From: Saprospiraceae bacterium
GTDB taxonomy: Bacteria > Bacteroidota > Bacteroidia > Chitinophagales > Saprospiraceae
Length of the DNA: 22,630 nt
NCBI GenBank assembly: GCA_013001805.1
Contig: JABDLW010000042.1
Coordinates: 1-22,630, forward strand
Direction of reading: 5' to 3'
The notes beneath the pieces were generated by a model. That model was given only the letters and a program-made list of their open reading frames with translations. It had not been told where the DNA came from and did no database searches. Of this stretch, positions 1 to 8,013 are shown piece by piece; the first letter of the stretch is position 1, and every line of letters begins with the position of its first letter. Both the position numbers and the translations under genes were made by a program.

Positions 1-2
1 GC

Positions 3-1082
3 CTACAACTGTCCAATACACGACATCGGCAATTCATTGAAAATATGAATATCCAGGATCTGCTTAAACTCGAACGAATTAAACTTTCGAGCGGCCAATT
101 GCGAAAAATACTACTGTTAAAGATCATTTTACTTCAGCCTCAATTCTTATTATTGGATAATGCACACCTCGGCCTTGATCACCAAAGCAGACAGGTTTTA
201 AATGATTACATTGACTTACTGGTAAGCCAGGATAATCAACAAATTATTATGTCAGGTCATTTTCGCAGCTTACCTAAGTGCATAACTCACGTCCTGCATT
301 TGGAAAAAGGCCAAATAAATGGGATCCAGTCCGTAGGTGAATATATGGCTAACAAACAGGCAATCAATGCTGCACCCGAGCTACCTGTATCCATCCCGAA
401 TTATTTTTCAAGGCCGGTCAACGAACCATTTAAAAGAGTTTTGCACTTTGCAGACATATCGATTAAATATAAAAATACAAGTGTCTTAGAGAAATTAAAC
501 TGGACAGTCAAGAAAGGGGAAAAATGGACGCTACAGGGACCCAATGGTGTGGGAAAGTCGACGCTCATCAGCTTAATTTATGCTGACCACCCTCAAGCTT
601 ATTCCAACAAGATCCAATTATTTGATAAAGCCCGTGGATCCGGTGAAAGTATCTGGGATATTAAAAAACGAATAGGGTTTTCCTCACCCGAACTCCACAG
701 CTTTTTCAACTTTAATTTTGAGACACTTTCTGTTATTCTATCCGGTCTCTATGACACCTTTTATCTGGGCAAATACAGCGACGAACAGAGGCAAGCAGCT
801 GAATCTCTCCTGCAATACTTCGATATAAGTGAACACTTGTATGCACCTTTTCATAACCTTTCTACCGGTACCCAGCGAGTCATCTTGTTGTTGAGAGCTT
901 TGATAAAGCGACCACCGGTTTTACTACTAGATGAACCCTACCAGGGCCTGGACCAGGACACCATACATCAATGCAATCACCTGCTTTGTGAAATATTGAC
1001 AGAACAGCATACTTTAATCTTCATTTCCCATTTCGATGATGAAGTCCCGGCAATCATTAAAAAACAATTAATCTTAAACTAA
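3..1082 (+). CDS. ABC ATPase with two nucleotide-binding domains, ModF/PhrA type (5' end missing)
   Basis: The reading frame is open to the left edge without a stop, so the gene begins outside the window and the first ATG at 45 is probably internal. What remains is the end of a first ABC domain, with an LSSGQ signature and a Walker B-like LLLDN followed by a D-loop-like GLD, then a complete second domain. The second domain has Walker A GPNGVGKST, signature LSTGTQ (the second G of LSGGQ is T), Walker B VLLLDEP with D-loop GLD, and an H-loop His in FISH. There are no membrane segments. The tandem cytosolic arrangement and the DEPYQGLD motif resemble ModF/PhrA-like proteins, whose role (molybdate-related or photorepair-associated) is poorly defined. 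In the first domain the usual Glu after the Walker B Asp is Asn, so that site may not hydrolyse ATP. The family call is fairly sure; the substrate is unknown. Confidence 0.75.
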   Translation, partial: LQLSNTRHRQFIENMNIQDLLKLERIKLSSGQLRKILLLKIILLQPQFLLLDNAHLGLDHQSRQVLNDYIDLLVSQDNQQIIMSGHFRSLPKCITHVLHLEKGQINGIQSVGEYMANKQAINAAPELPVSIPNYFSRPVNEPFKRVLHFADISIKYKNTSVLEKLNWTVKKGEKWTLQGPNGVGKSTLISLIYADHPQAYSNKIQLFDKARGSGESIWDIKKRIGFSSPELHSFFNFNFETLSVILSGLYDTFYLGKYSDEQRQAAESLLQYFDISEHLYAPFHNLSTGTQRVILLLRALIKRPPVLLLDEPYQGLDQDTIHQCNHLLCEILTEQHTLIFISHFDDEVPAIIKKQLILN

Positions 1083-1531
1083 TGCCGATCCAATGACCTC
1101 GCTTTTTACTTTGGTATGAGGGAAGTAATCTAGCCTTCTTTGTATCAAAGATCACAAAACACCCAACGTTCAGAAAAGTCTGATCAATAAATAAGATAGC
1201 TACCTAGTACCCGCGAGAGTTAACTTAAAACCAATATGGCATTAAACACTTTAAACGGTTTTGTTAGCATGGAATCCTTCAGATCCTTTGGGGAAAAAGA
1301 CAAAATGAACGAAGATCATATAACCCTTTGACATAGATCTTTTGAAGCCAGTTTTTTTCCTTCCAGCTTTGTTTCAAATAAAATCATCGAATCAAATTTA
1401 GGTTTGATTTAATCTTTAATACCAACAAATGTATGACAATGTTGGCATGGAGTGACTTGTGCTATTAGGTCAGATATTTATTATGCGTTTCGTGACAAAG
1501 TGCATTTGTTTTATCTAAACAATTATTACCT
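1083..1531. other. Intergenic region, 449 nt, no gene seen
   Basis: The region is AT-rich and separates the ABC ATPase from the secreted head-repeat protein. I see no convincing ORF, RNA gene or terminator. A 15-bp interrupted palindrome TCTTTG-TAT-CAAAGA lies at 1137-1151 and could be an operator or a weak hairpin. No clear TAnnTTTG promoter box was found for the downstream gene. None of the TGA-N6-TCA sites common in the stress island occur here. Confidence 0.5.
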
Positions 1532-4168
1532 ATGAAATACTTTTTTACACTTTTATTGCTTTCCTTTTTTTTTGAAGTCATTGCACAAATTCAATTTGAA
1601 CAAAGCGTATCAATCGACACAAACGGGACAGCCCCCCATTTAAGTGCAGCACTTGATGTAAAAAGTACAGAAAAAGGAGTGCTAATACCGCGAATGTCAA
1701 CAAGTGACCGTGTTGGCATTTTTAGTCCTGCCATAGGATTGCTGGTGTATGACAACGACACGCAGAGTTTCTGGTATCACCGTGGTACAGGCTGGACCGA
1801 ATTAATCGGTGCTCCTTCTTCCAGCATTAGCGATGTCGACGGCGACACGAAAGTGCAGGTAGAAGCCCTACCGGATGAAGACATTATTCGATTTGACCTG
1901 GGAGGCACGGAATTTTTTCGCATGGACTCTGGCAGAATTGACGTTGTCAACACCGGAAGTTCCGTTTTCATCGGCCTGGAGGCCGGTGATCAAGATGATT
2001 TTTCCAACAACCGGAATATTGGGATTGGATTTAAAGCATTAGAAAAAAACATCAGCGGAGAAAGCAATGTGGCGGTGGGTGTTGGTGCTATGGCGGAAAC
2101 TCTTGACGCTGATGGTAATACGGCTCTGGGAAGATCATCACTTTATTACAATAACGGTGCGCATAATACAGCGGCCGGATTTCAATCGCTGCTCAACAAT
2201 ACAGATGGGATAAACAATGTCGCCATAGGATCGGGTGCTTTGGCCACGAATACCCTGGGGAGATATAACACTGCTGTGGGATATTGGGCCTTAATAAATA
2301 ATGCAGAACGACATTACAATACGGCTTTGGGCTTCCAGGCTCTTCGGGAAAATGTGGATGGATATAAAAATACCGGTATCGGGGCCAATGCCTTGCGATC
2401 AAATGAGGAAGGATTAGAAAATACTTCCGTGGGGAACGATGCACTTTATGCAAATATTAATGGGAACTATAACATCGCCCTGGGGTCAGAAGCTCTGCGA
2501 AAAAACGAAAAGGGGAGTAAGAATACGGTAATCGGGTTTCGTGCACAACACGAAGCAATTGACCTGAGTGAAACCACGGCAGTCGGATTTAATGCGCTAC
2601 ATGACAATAAAGGATTTGGTAATACAGCGGTTGGTACCGAGGTCCTCCCGGTTAATACCACCGGCACTTATAATACTGGTGTTGGTTACCGATCCCTTTA
2701 TAAAAATAAAGGTATTCATAATACGGCCGTTGGAAGTGAGTCTCTGCTTAACAATAACCTGGGTCAATTTAATACCGCTTTAGGCCACTGGGCACTCAAA
2801 TTAAATGAAAATGCTTTTGGCAACACGGCAATAGGTCACAATGCACTGGAAAGAAATGTAGATGGCAGCTTCAACACAGCCTTGGGGTACTGGTCTCTTT
2901 ATCAAAATAACTCAGGTGCCTACAACATCGCCATCGGGTATTTGGCAGCCTCCGAAAATACCATCGGAAGTAGCAATATAGCCATTGGAAATAAGGCTCT
3001 CTTTAGCAATCAAGGTCTGAGTAACCTGGTGGCAATCGGTGATTCTGCATTGTACAACAATGGAGTCGGCATAACCAAACCCATCCACGGAAAAATGAAT
3101 ACCGCAGTTGGCTCCAAAGCTCTGTTTGCCAACACAATTGGGGCAGAGAATACGGCACTAGGTTTTCAATCATTGCATCACAGTAGTAATGCCTATAATA
3201 ATTCAGGGCTGGGTAGTCATGCATTATTTAGCAATAGCTCAGGGTCAAGAAATACGGCAGTGGGATCGCAGGCTTTGTTTATAAATAGTGAAGGCTCTGA
3301 CAATACCGCCTTCGGCTATCGCAGTCTCTACCACAATACCCTCGGCACTGCCAATGTAGCTATGGGAAACTGGGCACTTTATGGCAATAGTGTACAGGAT
3401 CAAAATACTGCGGTAGGTGATTCCTCACTTTACAACAATGGTGGTGACAAAAATGTAGCAGTGGGGTACCAGGCTTTACATGCAGCATCATCCGATACCT
3501 CAAGTCAAAATACAGCAGTAGGTTGGCGCGCTCGTAGATATCCCTGGGGTAATAATAACACAGCAGTTGGGTATCAAGCCGGAATCAACATTCAGGGAGA
3601 AAACAATACAGCTGTCGGCAGCTTGACTGGCATCTTACCAGTGATCAACCTACACAATACCGGCCAATTTGGCTACAATACTTTTGCAACGGCAAACAAT
3701 CGTTATGCCATCGGCAATACGGCTGTGACCTGGATTGGAGGGCAAGTGACCTGGTCTACCTATTCCGATGCTCGTTTCAAAAAGAATATAAAAGAGGATG
3801 TTATAGGCCTCGATTTTATCACAAACCTAAGACCCGTCTCCTTCCAATGGGACATTCAGTCGCTAAATAAAAAGATAGGGCAAGTAGCAGAAGTCTATAC
3901 TGAGAATCCCCAAATGCGAAATTCCATAGCCGCCCAGGAATCCAAAATCTATAACGGACTTTTAGCCCAGGAAGTAGAAGCGCTGGCCAGGAAACTAAAC
4001 TACAACTTTAGTGGAGTGAAAGTCCCACCTAATGACCAAACTCCATATAGTATTGCCTACGCTGACTTTGTGGTGCCATTAATAAAAGCAGTGCAGGAGC
4101 AACAGGAAATCATCGAAGAAATGCAGGAAAAAATCAGTGATCTGCAGCAGCAGCTTTCACGCCAATAA
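1532..4168 (+). CDS. Secreted head-repeat protein with C-terminal S74 chaperone domain
   Basis: This 878-residue protein starts with a signal peptide (hydrophobic stretch LLLLSFFF, likely cleavage after VIAQ near residue 19). Residues 20-95 resemble the N-terminal module of many Bacteroidota tail-fibre-like proteins (LDVKSTEKGVLIPRMS). Residues 162-700 hold about 32 repeats with a 17-residue period, each with the core N-T-A-[VIL]-G-x-x-[AS]-L, as in YadA/Hep_Hag trimeric adhesin heads. From about residue 746 (SDARFKKNIKED) to the end is a Peptidase_S74/intramolecular chaperone domain, followed by a short coiled coil from about residue 845. The family trimerises, and in phage homologues the S74 domain assists folding and may be cleaved off. 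No T9SS sorting domain or outer-membrane anchor is visible, so the route of surface attachment is unclear. The next gene begins 64 nt downstream and is probably co-transcribed. A surface adhesin role is an inference. Confidence 0.85.
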   Translation: MKYFFTLLLLSFFFEVIAQIQFEQSVSIDTNGTAPHLSAALDVKSTEKGVLIPRMSTSDRVGIFSPAIGLLVYDNDTQSFWYHRGTGWTELIGAPSSSISDVDGDTKVQVEALPDEDIIRFDLGGTEFFRMDSGRIDVVNTGSSVFIGLEAGDQDDFSNNRNIGIGFKALEKNISGESNVAVGVGAMAETLDADGNTALGRSSLYYNNGAHNTAAGFQSLLNNTDGINNVAIGSGALATNTLGRYNTAVGYWALINNAERHYNTALGFQALRENVDGYKNTGIGANALRSNEEGLENTSVGNDALYANINGNYNIALGSEALRKNEKGSKNTVIGFRAQHEAIDLSETTAVGFNALHDNKGFGNTAVGTEVLPVNTTGTYNTGVGYRSLYKNKGIHNTAVGSESLLNNNLGQFNTALGHWALKLNENAFGNTAIGHNALERNVDGSFNTALGYWSLYQNNSGAYNIAIGYLAASENTIGSSNIAIGNKALFSNQGLSNLVAIGDSALYNNGVGITKPIHGKMNTAVGSKALFANTIGAENTALGFQSLHHSSNAYNNSGLGSHALFSNSSGSRNTAVGSQALFINSEGSDNTAFGYRSLYHNTLGTANVAMGNWALYGNSVQDQNTAVGDSSLYNNGGDKNVAVGYQALHAASSDTSSQNTAVGWRARRYPWGNNNTAVGYQAGINIQGENNTAVGSLTGILPVINLHNTGQFGYNTFATANNRYAIGNTAVTWIGGQVTWSTYSDARFKKNIKEDVIGLDFITNLRPVSFQWDIQSLNKKIGQVAEVYTENPQMRNSIAAQESKIYNGLLAQEVEALARKLNYNFSGVKVPPNDQTPYSIAYADFVVPLIKAVQEQQEIIEEMQEKISDLQQQLSRQ
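2015..3642 (+). repeat. In-gene tandem repeat, about 51-nt period, coding for head repeats
   Basis: About 32 degenerate copies of a 17-codon unit run through the adhesin-like gene. Each copy encodes NTAVG-like, then xxALxxN-like residues. Copies differ strongly at the DNA level while the Asn, Gly and Leu positions are kept. This indicates selection on the protein fold rather than recent DNA amplification. A few units are longer, for example those around codons 496-520. Confidence 0.8.
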
Positions 4169-4232
4169 TACCTCGTCATTTAAAAGAAACACTGCCTGCC
4201 CCATTATTTAATCATTAAAACAAACCACGAAA

Positions 4233-5507
4233 ATGTATAAATATGTGTTTATGATAATATCAAGTTTTCCTTGTCATCTCTTTAGTCAAAGTCAACTTGA
4301 TATTCAGGGTGATCCGGCTTCCCCGGACACCGTAGCAATCATCAGGGCTAATTACAGTGGAGCTTCAAACACGGTAGGACTAAAAGTGCACTCGGCACCG
4401 GAAGATTATCTCGGAATTGGGGGTGTATTCTATGGAGGTTCAAATGGTATGCAGGGTCTCAGCACCACAGGTGCAGGCGTAATTGGCCGAAGTGACGAAG
4501 GCACCGGAGTGTACGGCGTGAGTACACATGCTGGTGTTTTGGGGTTTAGTCTCACCGAGTTAGGCGGATACCACACCTTCGATCAGGAAGGAGGTGTTGT
4601 CGGATACAGTAATTTTGCTCCTGGAGTATACGGTCAAAGTACGGATCATTTTGGCATTCAAGGTGTAAACCAGACAGGTCCGGCCATCGTTGGTACTGCG
4701 GGTAATGGCGGCGTGAACATTAATGGCAATCTCACGGGAGTAATTGGGATGAGCCTTACCGATAATCTCGGTTTTGCCCGGACGGCCAGGATCGGGGTTT
4801 GGGGGGTGAGCGACAGCATTGGTGTACTCGGTCACTCGATAAAGAGCGATGGATACGGCGTGTTGGGTACCACCAGTGCTTTTCGAGGCCGTTCAGTGAA
4901 AGGCGTTGCTTATGGAAGTAGTAGCATTGGCGTGATGGGTATTGCCCAGGAAGCGAACAGCACCGGTGTTTGGGGTGAGGGTAAAACCGGTGGCTTTTTC
5001 AAGGGTAGTGATGGAACAGCAATACAGCTTGGGGGCGTAGCATCGCAATATTCGACCACGGCCGGTGCCGACGATGCTGTAATCCGGTCTCAGAAAACCC
5101 AAAACCATGGCGACCTGTTTCTCGTGAGCAATGACGAAGTGGCCATTCATCTTGATGATGATAACAACAGCGAAGGTCATTTCAAGATATTTAATGGTGA
5201 TACGGTGCAGATCCTTAGCATTGACGAAAATGGGAATCTCACCGTTGCTGGAAATTGCTATTGTGCTAATTCTGTTGCTTCAAAAGATATAGGTCGAAGC
5301 CTGGATAAAGAAATAAACCGGTCAGGCCAAAGCCTTTCTCAAGAAGACCGAGAGTTAGATCCAGAATGGTTTAATTCATTGAAACCTACTTCACTAATAA
5401 AAGAATTATTAGAAAAAATAGCATTTCTCGAAGCAGAAAACAAGGCGTTTAAAAATCAAATGAACAACCTGACCATACAATTGGCCAAATTAGAATCGAG
5501 CTTCTGA
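4233..5507 (+). CDS. Secreted Gly-rich repeat protein with C-terminal coiled coil
   Basis: The 424-residue product has a probable signal peptide (hydrophobic FMIISSFPCHLF, cleavage near FSQS, residue 19). Residues 30-260 carry irregular repeats of the type GVxG or GVYG, spaced as in beta-helix or fibre-like proteins. After about residue 300 there is a small non-repeating module with a Cys pair (NCYCAN), then a polar linker. A coiled coil fills residues 385-420 (heptad Leu/Ile in LLEKIAFLEAENKAF). There is no S74 domain, although the architecture otherwise mirrors the preceding gene. The A-rich sequence before the ATG without a Shine-Dalgarno is usual for Bacteroidota. I do not recognise a named family. 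A secreted trimeric fibre working with the upstream adhesin-like protein is an inference from position and shape. Confidence 0.65.
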   Translation: MYKYVFMIISSFPCHLFSQSQLDIQGDPASPDTVAIIRANYSGASNTVGLKVHSAPEDYLGIGGVFYGGSNGMQGLSTTGAGVIGRSDEGTGVYGVSTHAGVLGFSLTELGGYHTFDQEGGVVGYSNFAPGVYGQSTDHFGIQGVNQTGPAIVGTAGNGGVNINGNLTGVIGMSLTDNLGFARTARIGVWGVSDSIGVLGHSIKSDGYGVLGTTSAFRGRSVKGVAYGSSSIGVMGIAQEANSTGVWGEGKTGGFFKGSDGTAIQLGGVASQYSTTAGADDAVIRSQKTQNHGDLFLVSNDEVAIHLDDDNNSEGHFKIFNGDTVQILSIDENGNLTVAGNCYCANSVASKDIGRSLDKEINRSGQSLSQEDRELDPEWFNSLKPTSLIKELLEKIAFLEAENKAFKNQMNNLTIQLAKLESSF

Positions 5508-5560
5508 AAATCGATAAGAAGGCCCACTTTTTTTAACCCTGAAGAAGCACGAACTGCATT

Positions 5561-5959
5561 TTATCGAATTCGGTGAATCAGAAAATATTGAAACGACTCC
5601 TTGAGTGTGATCATAGATCTTCGGAGAAAGTTCATTTTGTCGCGAATGTCTTCATGTTGCGAATTTGACATGTGGGTCAAAGCACCATCCAGGCTGGCCA
5701 ATTCCTGAATATGAAAGACATGTGTGCCGATAGTAACCTGCCATTCAGTTATCTGCTCGAGAATGCGGTTGAACTCATCTTTAAAATCTTTCAGTTCACC
5801 ATTTAGCTTGAGATCAGCAAATTGGGATGCCAGCAGTTCGATTCGGGCAAGATAAATCTTCACTTCCTCCCTGATGTGCTGCAATTCATTAATCCATATA
5901 AGATGTTCAAAATGAATATTGGAAAGTTTTTCTAGCGTCTGGATCATCATTTGTGGCAT
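5561..5959 (-). CDS. Small all-helical protein, paralogue of the one at 12834-13226
   Basis: The 132-residue product is acidic, helical and soluble, with no signal peptide or membrane segment and no family I can name. It looks like a four-helix or long antiparallel coiled-coil protein. It shares a pattern with the protein at 12834-13226: an N-terminal [LE]-x-x-H-x-x-[WY]-x-x-EL helix, an E-x-x-[IL]-x-x-L second helix, a central F-x-[ND]-x-F-x-R-x-x-E turn, and a C-terminal helix ending in an aromatic-rich segment. It is divergent from hsp20, and the shared intergenic region carries two FNR-type palindromes. One, at 6003-6014, is centred about 50 nt upstream of this start. This suggests a stress-regulated cytosolic protein of unknown role. 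Confidence 0.65.
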   Translation of the reverse strand: MPQMMIQTLEKLSNIHFEHLIWINELQHIREEVKIYLARIELLASQFADLKLNGELKDFKDEFNRILEQITEWQVTIGTHVFHIQELASLDGALTHMSNSQHEDIRDKMNFLRRSMITLKESFQYFLIHRIR

Positions 5960-6002
5960 TTTGATTCAAACTAAATCTCCTAATAATCCGAATTAGAGGC
6001 CA

Positions 6003-6014
6003 TGACCCCGATCA
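6003..6014. promoter_or_regulatory. FNR/CRP-type palindrome TGA-N6-TCA
   Basis: The sequence TGACCCCGATCA matches the core half-sites of the CRP/FNR family. It lies between the divergent helical-protein gene (5959) and hsp20 (6164), nearer the former. A -7-like TTAGTTTG reads on the minus strand at 5967-5974, about 34 bp from the site centre, but that would leave only a few bases of leader. Confidence 0.5.
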
Positions 6015-6053
6015 CGGCAATAAGTGACCTCTGTCGCCCCGGCTTAAAATCCT

Positions 6054-6065
6054 TGACTGGAATCA
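6054..6065. promoter_or_regulatory. FNR/CRP-type palindrome TGA-N6-TCA upstream of hsp20
   Basis: TTGACTGGAATCAT contains the TGA-N6-TCA core plus outer T and T, close to the E. coli FNR site TTGAT-N4-ATCAA. Its centre is 51.5 bp upstream of the putative -7 box TACTTTG at 6111, a distance like that of class I activator sites (about -61 from the start of transcription). Confidence 0.5.
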
Positions 6066-6087
6066 TATGGCAGCTTGTATCAGATCA

Positions 6088-6117
6088 TTGAATAAATGCC
6101 TCAGACATTGTACTTTG
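6088..6117 (+). promoter_or_regulatory. Putative hsp20 promoter (TTG, 20 bp, TACTTTG)
   Basis: TTG at 6088-6090 and TACTTTG at 6111-6117 are spaced like a Bacteroidota -33/-7 pair. The -7 box is one base shorter than the TAnnTTTG consensus. A start of transcription near 6124 would give a leader of about 40 nt. Confidence 0.4.
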
Positions 6118-6163
6118 ATGACAGATTTAGTCCAAAAGTAGAATTTATTAATTAACCTTTAAA

Positions 6164-6619
6164 ATGCAGATTATGAAACTTCAAAAGAAAGGTAACGGAC
6201 GTCAAATCAGACCACTATTCCGGGATCTGTTTGACGATTTCTGGGGAACGAACAAATTCTTCGAAGGAGAATGGTTACCCACACCGAGATTCAAAACACC
6301 AGCTGTAAACATTAAAGACAATGACAAGGATTTCGAAATCGAAGTAGCAGCACCTGGATTGGCAAAAGACGACTTTGAAGTAACGATTGAAAATGGCATC
6401 TTATGTGTTTCTTCAGAAAAAGAAGAAAAAACGGAAGAAAAAACGGACAACTACACCCGTGAAGAGTTTAATTACTCTGCATTTAGCCGAAGTTTTGCCC
6501 TTCCGGAAAATGTTGACCCCGAAAGTGTTGATGCCAAATACAAAGATGGTGTTTTAAAACTCACACTTAAAAAATTGGCTCTGGCAACTCCGGAAACCAA
6601 GAAAATTCAAATTAAGTGA
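6164..6619 (+). CDS. Small heat-shock protein, Hsp20/alpha-crystallin family
   Basis: The 151-residue product holds an alpha-crystallin domain from about residue 46 (PAVNI) to 136. It shows the diagnostic AAPGL (62-66) and DGVLKLTL (128-135) motifs, and the C-terminal IQI tripeptide (148-150) that docks into neighbouring subunits during oligomer assembly. The protein is an ATP-independent holdase that keeps unfolding proteins soluble in the cytoplasm. Length is typical. An alternative start is the Met at residue 4 (6173). The gene is monocistronic, with a strong hairpin after it, and is divergent from a helical protein gene. The two FNR-like sites upstream suggest control by the REC-CRP/FNR regulator of this window rather than only by heat. 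Confidence 0.95.
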   Translation: MQIMKLQKKGNGRQIRPLFRDLFDDFWGTNKFFEGEWLPTPRFKTPAVNIKDNDKDFEIEVAAPGLAKDDFEVTIENGILCVSSEKEEKTEEKTDNYTREEFNYSAFSRSFALPENVDPESVDAKYKDGVLKLTLKKLALATPETKKIQIK

Positions 6620-6630
6620 TTGACCAGGAA

Positions 6631-6660
6631 AGAGTGGTGCTTCGCATGAAGCGCCACTCT
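6631..6660 (+). terminator. Stem-loop after hsp20
   Basis: A 13-bp stem (AGAGTGGTGCTTC pairing with GAAGCGCCACTCT, one G-U wobble) with a GCAT loop starts 12 nt after the hsp20 stop. The T-run after it is weak (ACCTTTAATAT). It could also serve the convergent permease operon, since the hairpin is symmetric. Confidence 0.7.
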
Positions 6661-6787
6661 ACCTTTAATATCGAGTTCTAGACCTCCTTTCACATACTTC
6701 GCTGTGGAACAGGGCGTTGTGGTAAGATAATTCCTTAACTGTACGGATACCGGCTTTGACATCTGGATTATACTCCCATAACTTTAA

Positions 6788-8011
6788 TCAGATCTTACGC
6801 ATTGCTGACACGGGTTTCAATCTAATAGCAGTAAGTGCCGGGTAGATTGATGCCAGAACAGCAGTGATCACGACTAAAAAAAGTATTCTCCAGTATTGTG
6901 CTGGATTTAATTTGGGATGAATAATTGATTTGATACCGAAGGAAGCATAACTGTCTTCGTACAATCCTGACAAATCAATACCAGTTTCACCGGTGTAGAC
7001 AATGGTGAGGTAAGCAAGTAATAACCCCAGCGGTGATCCCAGTAAGACAAGATAAATCGTCTCCAATGCAATCATAAGAAAAACGCTGAGCTTGTTCATA
7101 CCAATGGCCATCAGCATGCCAAGTTCCCGAACCCTTTCTAGAACAGCCATGAGCATGGTGTTAATGATTCCAAAAGACACGGCAAGTAAAATAATAATCA
7201 GAAAAACAACCATATATTGATCAAATGATTCTACCATAATACCCAACTCCGGTGAGAGATCAGACCAGTCTTGGATTGATACTCCCGGATAGAATTCACG
7301 GTAGGATTCCATAAATATATCGAGCGAATCCGGATGGTGTACCAATGCAGCAATTTCATGAATTTGTGATGGCATTTCCAGGAGACGGGCAAGATCCTCA
7401 TCTCGAACAAATACATTAAGCCCATCGTAGTTGGAATTGATCGTCTTAAATAAACCAATGATCCGAAAAGCACCAGAGGCAATGTTGCCTTTGCTATCCT
7501 GAAAGGTTAATACGATTTTGGATCTTATTCCAACGCCAAGTTTACCGGCCAGCTTCTGACCAATTATGGCCCGATTACGATCTGAAAGAGTGAAATAATT
7601 TCCCTCAATCAATTTATCATCCAGACCGGTGACGCTCTTCTCTCCCTCCATATCGACACCATTAATCTTTACACCTGTGCTGGTAAGAGATGAAGCCGCA
7701 ATGCCCAGTGAAATCACTCTTGAGGTAACAGCCATGATTCTGCGGTCCTTCTGCAGGTCATTGAGAATCGAACTACCATGCTGTATGTAGTATCTGGCTT
7801 CTTTGTCTTTTCTAAAAGCCGGATGATGCATTTGAAAATGAGAAATTTCGTCATCGACAGCATCCTCCAATCTCTGATCTATGACTCCCAAAGCGTAAGC
7901 CATCATAAAAGTGGCAATCCAGATAGCCAATACAACCGAACCCAAAATCAACAGGCTCCGGGTTTTATTTCTCCAGATATTTTTCCAGGCTAAACTAAAA
8001 AGCATCGACAT
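6788..8011 (-). CDS. ABC transporter permease, MacB/FtsX/LolE type (second of pair)
   Basis: This 407-residue membrane protein has one N-terminal transmembrane helix (about 18-42), a large extracytoplasmic MacB-like domain (about 45-270), and three C-terminal helices. The cytoplasmic loop carries the typical ERVRELGMLMAIGM segment, and the end LKPVSAMRKI is usual for the family. Such permeases work with a LolD/MacB-type ATPase on lipoprotein release or export of peptides and other substrates, by mechanotransmission through the periplasmic domain. It starts 2 nt after the stop of its paralogue (8014-9231), so the two are translated together and probably form a heterodimer. No matching ATPase gene lies next to them. 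The substrate is unknown. Confidence 0.88.
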   Translation of the reverse strand: MSMLFSLAWKNIWRNKTRSLLILGSVVLAIWIATFMMAYALGVIDQRLEDAVDDEISHFQMHHPAFRKDKEARYYIQHGSSILNDLQKDRRIMAVTSRVISLGIAASSLTSTGVKINGVDMEGEKSVTGLDDKLIEGNYFTLSDRNRAIIGQKLAGKLGVGIRSKIVLTFQDSKGNIASGAFRIIGLFKTINSNYDGLNVFVRDEDLARLLEMPSQIHEIAALVHHPDSLDIFMESYREFYPGVSIQDWSDLSPELGIMVESFDQYMVVFLIIILLAVSFGIINTMLMAVLERVRELGMLMAIGMNKLSVFLMIALETIYLVLLGSPLGLLLAYLTIVYTGETGIDLSGLYEDSYASFGIKSIIHPKLNPAQYWRILFLVVITAVLASIYPALTAIRLKPVSAMRKI

Positions 8012-8013
8012 AA

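Noticed and set aside
1137..1151. Palindrome TCTTTG-TAT-CAAAGA as an operator
   Set aside because: It occurs once, no matching regulator is nearby, and it is far (about 380 nt) from the next gene start.
1323..1340. TTGACATAGATCTT as a tenth regulator site
   Set aside because: The right half is TCT rather than TCA, so it does not meet the TGA-N6-TCA definition used for the other nine.
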